Of a DNA stretch of 64,000 nt, positions 57,025 to 64,000 are shown one piece after another (positions within the stretch are counted from its first letter, which is position 1; the number at the start of each line of letters is the position of its first letter). The notes under the pieces are model-generated. The model was not told the origin of the DNA, searched no databases, and saw only the letters and a list, made by a program, of their open reading frames with translations. Source of the DNA: Rhodothermus marinus (GTDB taxonomy: Bacteria > Bacteroidota > Rhodothermia > Rhodothermales > Rhodothermaceae); assembly GCF_009936275.1 (NCBI RefSeq), contig NZ_AP019797.1:3366830-3430829 (forward strand). The letters run 5' to 3'. A program made the position numbers and the translations under genes.

Positions 57025-58538
57025 GACTTCTTCCGGCGACCGCGGCGACGTTTCTTCCCGGGCGGGGCGTTCTGCTCGGACGCAGGCGCCTCGACTTCCG
57101 ATTCGGGACGGATCCCCCTGCGGTGCCCTTCCTGCACGTAGAGGGCATCCACCAGCATGGCCAGCAGCTCCGGCTCTTCCTGCGCCAGTTGCTCCACCAG
57201 CGGCACGAAGCGCGCAATCCGCTCCCGGTCCAGACTGGTCGTTTCGCGGTAGCGGTCTTCGAGCAGCGCGACGGCGCGTTCGGCCACCCGCTCGGCCACG
57301 ACCTCGGGCGTGGGCAACGTGCCCTTTTCGAGCGGAATGTCGTACTGTCGCGCAATCGCGCGAAGCCGCGCCTCTTCGAGCGGCGTCACCAGCACGATCG
57401 TGGTGCCTTCCTTCCCCACGCGCCCGGTGCGTCCGGATCGGTGCACGTAGTACTCGGGATCCTGGGGCACGTCGTACATGAACACGTGGCTCAGGTCCGA
57501 GATGTCGATGCCGCGCGCCGCCACATCGGTAGCCACCAGCAGGCGGAGCTGGCCCTTCCGGAGCCGGTCCATGATCCGCTCCCGCTGTTTCTGCGGCAGG
57601 TCGCCCGTGATCGCGTCGGCATTGTAGCCATAGTTTTTGAGAAACTGCCCCAGGTACTCGACGTCACGCTTCGTGTTGGCGAAGATGATGGCCGACTCCG
57701 GATTTTCCAGTTCGATGAGCTGCACGAGCGCCCGGTCTTTCTCCATGGGCGGCACGATGAAGTAGCGGTGCTCGATGGTCTCGGCCGCGATCCGATCCGT
57801 GCTCAGCGACACGTAGGCCGGATCTTTCAGAAACTCACGGGCCAGTGCCTGCACGCGCGGCGGAATCGTGGCACTGAACATAGCCGTGTTGCGCGCGCGT
57901 GGCAGGTAGCGCTTGAGCTGGCGCATGGCCGGGTAGAAGCCCATCGAGAGCATCTCGTCGGCCTCGTCGAAGACGAGCACCTGGAGCGCGCCCAGCCGGA
58001 GCGCCCCGCGTTCGATCAGGTCCAGAATGCGACCGGGGGTGCCGATCACCACCTGGGCACCCTGCTCCAGCGCCTTGAGCTGCGGACCGTAGCGCACGCC
58101 ACCGTAGACGAGCACGGCCCGAAGCGACTGCGCCCCGGATACGCCTGCTTTCATCTGCTCGAACGCTTCAAAGATCTGCCGGGCCAGCTCGCGCGTGGGC
58201 GTCAGAATCAGCGCCTGCACCTGTCCGCGAGAAGGGTCCAGCCGCTCGAACAGCGGCAGCAGAAAGGCGCCGGTTTTGCCCGAACCGGTCTGCGACTGGA
58301 CGATCACGTCGCGACCTTCCAGCAGATAGGGCAACGTGCGGCGCTGCACCGGCATCAGCTCGGTCCAGCCGATCGCGCGGGCGGCCTGCTGCATGCGTTC
58401 GGGCAGCTCCGCAAGGGATACTTCCGGCAACGGCGCGCCGGTGGCCTGAACGGCCGCCGCCTCCTGTTTTTTCTGCTGAGCCCGTCGCGTCAGATCGATG
58501 ACGGTGGTGTAGGGCGAGCGAACCGGTTCTTCGGCCAT
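57021..58538 (-). CDS. DEAD-box ATP-dependent RNA helicase
   Basis: 505 aa from ATG 58538. Motifs: Q-motif region WTELMPVQRRTLP, I QTGSGKTGAF, Ia PTRELA, II DEADEML, III SAT, IV/V IIFANTKRD and ATDVAARGIDI, VI HRSGRTGR. The C-terminal part (about 395-505) is charged and ends in KKRRRGRRKKS, a likely RNA-binding tail. It resembles CshA/DeaD-type cold-shock or ribosome-assembly helicases but the exact role cannot be assigned. A palindrome lies in its leader region. Confidence 0.92.
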   Translation of the reverse strand: MAEEPVRSPYTTVIDLTRRAQQKKQEAAAVQATGAPLPEVSLAELPERMQQAARAIGWTELMPVQRRTLPYLLEGRDVIVQSQTGSGKTGAFLLPLFERLDPSRGQVQALILTPTRELARQIFEAFEQMKAGVSGAQSLRAVLVYGGVRYGPQLKALEQGAQVVIGTPGRILDLIERGALRLGALQVLVFDEADEMLSMGFYPAMRQLKRYLPRARNTAMFSATIPPRVQALAREFLKDPAYVSLSTDRIAAETIEHRYFIVPPMEKDRALVQLIELENPESAIIFANTKRDVEYLGQFLKNYGYNADAITGDLPQKQRERIMDRLRKGQLRLLVATDVAARGIDISDLSHVFMYDVPQDPEYYVHRSGRTGRVGKEGTTIVLVTPLEEARLRAIARQYDIPLEKGTLPTPEVVAERVAERAVALLEDRYRETTSLDRERIARFVPLVEQLAQEEPELLAMLVDALYVQEGHRRGIRPESEVEAPASEQNAPPGKKRRRGRRKKS

Positions 58539-58550
58539 GGTTTTCCTGTG

Positions 58551-58593
58551 GTTTTGATCAAAACAGATGCGGCGGCCAGAGGCCGCCGTTTTT
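58551..58593. promoter_or_regulatory. Palindrome and hairpin between fabG and the helicase gene
   Basis: GTTTTGATCAAAAC (58551-58564) is a perfect 14-bp palindrome 13 bp upstream of the helicase ATG. Next to it is an 8-bp GC stem, CGGCGGCC/GGCCGCCG (58570-58588), with five T on the plus strand only. The stem could end the fab transcript on the minus strand weakly or mark the helicase promoter region; the palindrome could be an operator. Confidence 0.35.
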
Positions 58594-58629
58594 CCCAACG
58601 CCGAAGCCCGCCGGTTCGATCCGAAGCGC

Positions 58630-59379
58630 CTACATGGCCATGCCGCCGTCGACGTGCAGCACGTGTCCGGTAATGTAGCCGGCGGCAGGCGAGGCGAGAA
58701 ACAGCACGGCCTGCGCCACGTCTTCGGGCGTGCCCGGCCGGCCCAGCGGAATGCCGCTCAGCATGGCCTGACGGGCCTGTTCGGGCAGCGCGGCCGTCAT
58801 GTCGGTTTCGATGTAGCCGGGCGCCACCACGTTCACCGTAATGCCCCGGCTGCCCAGCTCCCGCGCCAGGCTCTTCGAGAAGCCGATGATGCCGGCCTTC
58901 GAGGCCGCATAGTTCGTCTGCCCGGCATTGCCCACCACGCCCACCACCGACGAGATGTTGATGATGCGGCCGCTGCGCTGGCGCATCATGGGCCGGTAGA
59001 CGTGCTTGCAGAAGTTGAACACGCTTTTCAGATTGGCCGCCAGCACGGCATCCCAGTCCGCCTCGTTCATGCGGAGCAGCAGGTTGTCGCGCGTGATCCC
59101 GGCATTGTTCACGAGCACGTCGATCTTCCCCCAGGCCTCCAGCACGGCCTCCACGACGCGTCCGGCCGCCTCGAAGTCGGCCGCATCGGCCTGAAAGGCC
59201 AGCACCTCGGTCCCCTGCGCTTCGAGCTGCGCCTTGAGCGCCTCGGCCTCCTGCACGGAGCTGCGATAGGTGAAGGCGACGCGGGCGCCGGCCTTTGCGA
59301 AGGCCTCCACGATGGCGCGGCCGATGCCGCGCGTACCGCCGGTCACCAGTACGGACTGCCCGGAGAAATCGAACGTCAT
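58630..59379 (-). CDS. fabG: 3-oxoacyl-ACP reductase FabG
   Basis: 249 aa SDR. NADPH-binding VLVTGGTRGIGRAIVEAF, catalytic Ser and Tyr-x3-Lys in NISSVVGVVGNAGQTNYAASKAGIIGF. Reduces 3-oxoacyl-ACP in type II fatty acid synthesis. The gene is 3 bp from fabD; the cluster is plsX-fabH-fabD-fabG on one transcript. acpP and fabF, which often follow, are not here. Confidence 0.96.
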   Translation of the reverse strand: MTFDFSGQSVLVTGGTRGIGRAIVEAFAKAGARVAFTYRSSVQEAEALKAQLEAQGTEVLAFQADAADFEAAGRVVEAVLEAWGKIDVLVNNAGITRDNLLLRMNEADWDAVLAANLKSVFNFCKHVYRPMMRQRSGRIINISSVVGVVGNAGQTNYAASKAGIIGFSKSLARELGSRGITVNVVAPGYIETDMTAALPEQARQAMLSGIPLGRPGTPEDVAQAVLFLASPAAGYITGHVLHVDGGMAM

Positions 59380-59382
59380 GGC

Positions 59383-60342
59383 TCAGGAGGTTTGCTGCAG
59401 GAGAGATTCCAGTTCGTCGGCCGTTCCGGCCGTGGCCACTTCCACGTCACGGCCCAGCGTGCGCCGCACCAGCCCCGTCAACACGTTGCCCGGTCCCACC
59501 TCCAGGAACGACGTGAAGCCGTCGGCCTGCATGCGGTGCAGGATCTGCGTGAAGCGCACCGGGGCGAGCATCTGCTCGACGAGTCGGGCCCGGATCTCTT
59601 CGGGATCGGTGGTAGGCGCCGCCGTCACGTTCAGATAGACGGGACAGCGGGGCGTCTCGAGCGGCACCTCGGCAATGGCTTCGGCCAGCTTCCGGCTGGC
59701 CTCCTCCATGAGCGGCGAGTGGAAAGCCCCGCTGACGGGCAGCATCACCACGCGGCGGGCACCACGGGCCTTCGCTTTTTCGGCCGCCTGCTCCACGGCC
59801 GCCACTTCGCCCGAGATGACCACCTGACCCGGCGCGTTGTAGTTGGCCGGCTGCACGAAGCCCCCGCCTTCGTCCACCACCTCGCGGCAGAGCGCCTCGA
59901 CGGCCTCGTCGTCCAGCCCCAGAATGGCCGCCATCGTGCCGGGCCGCGTGCGGCCGGCTTCGGCCATGAGCTGGCCGCGGAGCCGCACCAGTCGAAGCCC
60001 GTCCTCGAACGAAAGCGCGCCGGCGGCCGCCAGCGCGCTGTACTCGCCCAGGCTGTGGCCGGCCACCGCGTCGGGACGCCGTCCGGCTGCTTCGAGTACG
60101 GTCACCACGGCCAGACTGTGCACGTAAAGCGCCGGCTGCGTGATGTCGGTCTGCGCCAGCGCCGAAGCGGCCGCTTCGGCATCGTCGGTGTGTGTGCCGA
60201 ACATGTAGGCGGTCAGCGGAAAGCCCAGCAACCGATCGGCTGCTTCCAGACGTGCCCGGGCCTCCGGGAAGCGTTCCATCAGATCCCGGGCCATGCCTAC
60301 CCGTTGCGATCCCTGTCCGGGAAACAACCAGACCTGCGCCAT
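59383..60342 (-). CDS. fabD: Malonyl-CoA:ACP transacylase FabD
   Basis: 319 aa. MAQVWLFPGQGSQRVGMARDL start and the nucleophile GHSLGEYSALAAAGALS (Ser). The catalytic His sits in VSGAFHSPLMEEAS. It loads malonyl groups onto ACP. Five bases from fabH. Confidence 0.96.
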   Translation of the reverse strand: MAQVWLFPGQGSQRVGMARDLMERFPEARARLEAADRLLGFPLTAYMFGTHTDDAEAAASALAQTDITQPALYVHSLAVVTVLEAAGRRPDAVAGHSLGEYSALAAAGALSFEDGLRLVRLRGQLMAEAGRTRPGTMAAILGLDDEAVEALCREVVDEGGGFVQPANYNAPGQVVISGEVAAVEQAAEKAKARGARRVVMLPVSGAFHSPLMEEASRKLAEAIAEVPLETPRCPVYLNVTAAPTTDPEEIRARLVEQMLAPVRFTQILHRMQADGFTSFLEVGPGNVLTGLVRRTLGRDVEVATAGTADELESLLQQTS

Positions 60343-60347
60343 TGCGC

Positions 60348-61388
<1,041 letters not shown>

Positions 61389-61414
61389 TGCTCCCGTTTG
61401 CGGTTACGTGCAGT

Positions 61415-62422
61415 TCAGGCTGGATGAAAGGCGGCGGCAATGGAGCGAACCACGTCCTGCTCGACCAGCTCGGCCGCGGCCTGGATCATGCGGGCAATGG
61501 CTCGGGCTGAAGAGCTACCGTGTCCGATCACGACGGCACCGTTGACGCCCAGCAGCGGCGCCCCCCCGTATTCTTCATAGTCGAAGCGACGCAGCACACC
61601 GCGGAGCAATCCCAGCACCTGTCGCTGTTGCGCGGCGTCGAGCCCCTGCGCCGCCATTTCCTGGCGGAGCATCTCGACGAAGGCCGTCACCATGCTCTCG
61701 CCCAGTTTGAGCATCACGTTGCCTACGAAGCCGTCGCACACGACCACGTCGGCCACATGGTGCATCAGATCCCGACCCTCGACGTTGCCGCGGAAGTTCA
61801 GATCCGGCGCGGCCCGCAACAGCTCGTAGGCCGCCTTCGTGAGCGCATTGCCCTTACCGGGCTCTTCCCCGACGTTCAGCAGGCCCACGACCGGCCGTTC
61901 GACATGCCAGACGCGCTCGACGAAGATCGATCCCATCCGGGCGAATTGAAGCAGGTGCTCGGGCTTGCAGTCGACGTTCGTGCCGATGTCGAGCACCAGG
62001 CAACGGCCCTTCGTCGTGGGGAAAAAGCCCACCACCGACGGACGCGAGACCTCGGGCAAACGCCCCAGAATGAACAGCGCGGCGGCCATGATGGCCCCGG
62101 TGTTTCCGGCGCTGGCGAACACGTCGGCCTCGCCCCGGGCGACGGCCTGCAGCCCCAGATGGATCGAAGAGCGCAGCTTGGTCTTGACGGCCACGGCGGG
62201 CGACTCGGCCATGCCGATCACGTCCGGCGCATCGACGAGCCGAAGACCCTCACGCCCCAGCGCCTGACGGGCCGCCAGCTCGGCCTCCACCACCGGGCGG
62301 GGGCCGTAGAGCTGGATCTCCAGGCGCCCGGGGGCCGCCTCAAGCGCCTGTAACGCACCCTCGACGACGACCGCGGGCGCGGCGTCGCCTCCCATGGCAT
62401 CAACGGCAACACGCAGGGCCAT
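61415..62422 (-). CDS. plsX: Phosphate acyltransferase PlsX
   Basis: 335 aa. MALRVAVDAMGGDAAPAVVVEGAL start and FASAGNTGAIMAAALFILGRLP, LDIGTNVDCKPEHLLQFA and VVCDGFVGNVMLKLGE, all PlsX signatures. Makes acyl-phosphate from acyl-ACP for phospholipid synthesis. It starts about 58 bp after a terminator, so plsX-fabH-fabD-fabG may have its own promoter apart from rpmF. Confidence 0.96.
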   Translation of the reverse strand: MALRVAVDAMGGDAAPAVVVEGALQALEAAPGRLEIQLYGPRPVVEAELAARQALGREGLRLVDAPDVIGMAESPAVAVKTKLRSSIHLGLQAVARGEADVFASAGNTGAIMAAALFILGRLPEVSRPSVVGFFPTTKGRCLVLDIGTNVDCKPEHLLQFARMGSIFVERVWHVERPVVGLLNVGEEPGKGNALTKAAYELLRAAPDLNFRGNVEGRDLMHHVADVVVCDGFVGNVMLKLGESMVTAFVEMLRQEMAAQGLDAAQQRQVLGLLRGVLRRFDYEEYGGAPLLGVNGAVVIGHGSSSARAIARMIQAAAELVEQDVVRSIAAAFHPA

Positions 62423-62479
62423 GTGTGCAATCTGCGGACTTGGTCAGGACAGTGCTGGAAGTCTACGCTTCGGCCGGGG

Positions 62480-62516
62480 AAAAAAACAAGGGCCGCCCGC
62501 AACCATTCGGACGGCC
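62480..62516 (-). terminator. Terminator between rpmF and plsX
   Basis: On the minus strand GGCCGTCCG and CGGGCGGCC (one mismatched pair) form a 9-bp stem with an 8-base loop, followed by CTTG and seven T. Confidence 0.65.
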
Positions 62517-62523
62517 TTCGGCA

Positions 62524-62721
62524 TCAGGCAAACTCTTCCACATCGACCACCTTGCGCCCGCGGTAGTAGCCGCACGAGGGGCAGGCATGGTGCCGCAGCT
62601 TCATGTTGCCACAGTTGGGGCATTCCATCAGAGGCAATGGCTTCTCCACCAGCCGCCGGTAGTAAACGGCCCGACGCTTCCGTGTGCGCGACTTCGAGTG
62701 TCTCCGTTTCGGGTTGGCCAT
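62524..62721 (-). CDS. rpmF: 50S ribosomal protein L32
   Basis: 65 aa, [21 protein letters not shown] start. Zinc-binding CPNCGN and CPSCGYY pairs are complete, so it is the C+ (zinc) form. The usual DUF177-rpmF-plsX-fabH arrangement is kept, with a terminator after it. Confidence 0.97.
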   Translation of the reverse strand: MANPKRRHSKSRTRKRRAVYYRRLVEKPLPLMECPNCGNMKLRHHACPSCGYYRGRKVVDVEEFA

Positions 62722-62747
62722 GGCTGTATGCGAATGGTTTTATGTTG

Positions 62748-63242
62748 TCAGAGATTTCGAAGTTTTTTCAGGGCTTCCCAGCGCGGATCGATCGGGGGCT
62801 CCTCGGGTTCCGGCTCCTCCGGCGCGCCAAATTGCGTCGGAATCGGGATCGACTCGGCGCCCGGTTTCACCTTGCGCATGGGGATCGCCAGCAGCAACGT
62901 ATCCCGCACCACATCCGTCAGGTCCACGAACCGATCCGCCGTACGCAGCTCGCGAACCTCCTCCACATCATCCCGGCTTACGGCCGCCCCCGGAGGCGCA
63001 TAGAACAGCGAATAGGTCCCCTCGACGGGCTGCTTGAACAGCTCCAGCGTGCGGTCGCACTCCAGCGTCGCCGTAGCGCCGGCCCAGAGCTGCACCAGCA
63101 ACCGCCCGTTTTCATAGGTAAGCCCCAGCTCCACGCGGATGTCCTCGAACACGCCGGGGTCCAGATCCAGTGCCTCCGCCGAGGGCGTCAGCGCCATTCG
63201 CTGAAACCCCTCGCGCAGGGCGGCCAGCTCAATCCGCACCAT
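62748..63242 (-). CDS. DUF177 (YceD-like) protein
   Basis: 164 aa. Contains AGATATLECDRTLELFKQPVEGTYSLFYAPPG, the DUF177 motif around a Cys, and a C-terminal acidic/proline segment. YceD proteins are linked to 23S rRNA and L32 maturation and always sit beside rpmF, here 26 bp away. Exact biochemical role is not known. Confidence 0.87.
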   Translation of the reverse strand: MVRIELAALREGFQRMALTPSAEALDLDPGVFEDIRVELGLTYENGRLLVQLWAGATATLECDRTLELFKQPVEGTYSLFYAPPGAAVSRDDVEEVRELRTADRFVDLTDVVRDTLLLAIPMRKVKPGAESIPIPTQFGAPEEPEPEEPPIDPRWEALKKLRNL

Positions 63243-63313
63243 GATCCGTTCCGCTCCGGTTCATCCCGATAAACAGCCGCAAATCAACGAGACGAGCCCG
63301 TGGGAGTTCCGCT

Positions 63314-63487
63314 TCAGCGCAGCAGCCAGGCCCACAGCGCATAGAGTCCCGAGCCCAGCAACAACAGGATCATCAGCCAGGCAACCGCCCGGTGCACCGG
63401 CGAGGTGGTCGGAAACTCGTAGCCGCAGTAGGGACAGACCTCGGCTTCCTCTTCGACCGGCAGGGCGCACGACGGACACTCCCGCAT
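63314..63487 (-). CDS. Zinc-ribbon, single-TM small protein
   Basis: 57 aa: MRECPSCALPVEEEAEVCPY then CGYEFPTTSPVHRAVAWLM and a leucine-rich helix ending WLLR. Two CxxC pairs (C4-x2-C7 and C18-x2-C21) form a zinc ribbon; the C-terminal half (about 33-56) is one membrane helix. No start codon other than ATG 63487 is needed. It lies directly between the origin-like region and DUF177. A small zinc-ribbon membrane protein is a common unnamed type in Bacteroidota; function unknown. Confidence 0.72.
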   Translation of the reverse strand: MRECPSCALPVEEEAEVCPYCGYEFPTTSPVHRAVAWLMILLLLGSGLYALWAWLLR

Positions 63488-63694
63488 CGGCACGTTCGTT
63501 CGGTTTCAGTCAATCTTCTTCTCCAGGGGTCAACCCGAAAGGCGACCGGCAGGTTCAAGCGCCCTCGCCTGCTAAACACCAGGGTTCAGCATCGTGAAAA
63601 TGTCCGGGACGTCTTGCAGTTCAGCCCGACATGCCGTAGCATTTGAGCGGGGTTTACGCTGGGGTAACATGCCCCCTTTCCACCACCCAGGCAT

Positions 63695-63938
63695 TGTGGA
63701 TAACCTGTGGAAAATTTACAGACCTGACCTGATTATTGGCCGCATCCTGCACCGCCGTCCTCTTCCTGTGGACGGCGTGTGCATTTTAATCAGAAAATAA
63801 CGCGACAAAACTTGAAAAACAAAAGACTTGCGCAAAAACCTTGATGTGGACAACCTGTGGAAAACCTGGGAATTTTTGGAACGAACCCCACCATCCAGCC
63901 GACGTGAAATGCACAGGATGTGCATAACGTGTGCATAA
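63695..63938. other. oriC: Probable chromosomal replication origin (oriC)
   Basis: Six DnaA-box-like 9-mers in one orientation: TGTGGATAA (63695, perfect), TGTGGAAAA (63706), TGTGGACAA (63845), TGTGGAAAA (63856), TGTGCATAA (63919) and TGTGCATAA (63930). They form three pairs, each 11 bp start to start. An AT-rich block (63783-63830) lies between pairs 1 and 2 and may be the unwinding element. 63488-63690 and 63940-64000 carry no gene I recognise; dnaA is expected just right of 64000. Confidence 0.8.
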
Positions 63939-64000
63939 TTCCGGGGGTGTCCTCTGCAGACGCCCGCGCACCCGGCCACCGAAACGCCGCACAACCCGTT

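Noticed and set aside
63261..63479. 72-codon frame overlapping the zinc-ribbon gene
   Set aside because: Shadow in another frame; the 57-aa frame has a proper zinc ribbon and TM helix.
63767..63787. Further DnaA boxes at TGTGGACGG and TGTGCATTT
   Set aside because: Two or more mismatches to the core and not part of the 11-bp paired pattern.

Overview
The window is high-GC DNA from a bacterium that looks like Rhodothermus or a close relative in the Rhodothermota/Bacteroidota lineage. The lineage call is inference from recognised proteins and context: a SusC/SusD outer-membrane pair, a lipoprotein-rich sugar locus, and gene order recalled for Rhodothermus. No database search was possible. The right end (about 63.69-63.94 kb) carries clustered DnaA boxes and looks like oriC, so dnaA probably starts just past base 64000. 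The window is then the roughly 64 kb on one side of the replication origin.

Layout. 0-9 kb: end of a CHAT-domain protein, murQ, mfd, a WYL regulator, rsmG and mnmG, with seven parS (ParB) sites in two clusters. 9-14 kb: two large PAS sensor kinases. 14-18 kb: mnmE, yidC, rnpA, rpmH (the block that often flanks dnaA, here about 46 kb from the origin). 18.2-18.4 kb: tRNA-Gly(CCC) and tRNA-Val(TAC). 18.58-19.69 kb: an intact IS1-family element with 8-bp target duplications and a frameshift-joined transposase.

19.8-29.5 kb: a form I aerobic carbon monoxide dehydrogenase locus, coxM-S-L-G-D-E, then an XdhC/CoxF-type protein fused to a copper-type HMA domain, a MocA-like cytidylyltransferase, and a convergent second XdhC. 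The large subunit has the AYRCSFR loop that carries the Cu-binding cysteine. 30-36 kb: an oxidative-stress block with heme catalase divergent from OxyR, a RedB-like thioredoxin-fold protein, a six-TM chemoreceptor and a manganese catalase. Both catalase promoters share the same TTGGAC-N18-TATAYT core and the same upstream motif. 36-38.6 kb: mgtE and a TPR lipoprotein.

38.6-55 kb: an amino-sugar (probably chitin or GlcNAc-polymer) locus: LacI regulator, GMC oxidoreductase with its small subunit, a NagB/PIG-L fusion, a CBM9-like protein, a glycosidase-like lipoprotein, a GlcNAc kinase, SusC/SusD and a GH20 beta-hexosaminidase. A LacI-type operator-like sequence recurs upstream of nagB and susC. 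55-56 kb: a class I glutamine amidotransferase gene broken by a 189-bp hairpin-rich repeat; a second copy of that repeat lies at 28 kb. 56-63.5 kb: ChaN, a DEAD-box helicase, fabG-fabD-fabH-plsX, rpmF, DUF177 and a 57-aa zinc-ribbon membrane protein next to oriC.
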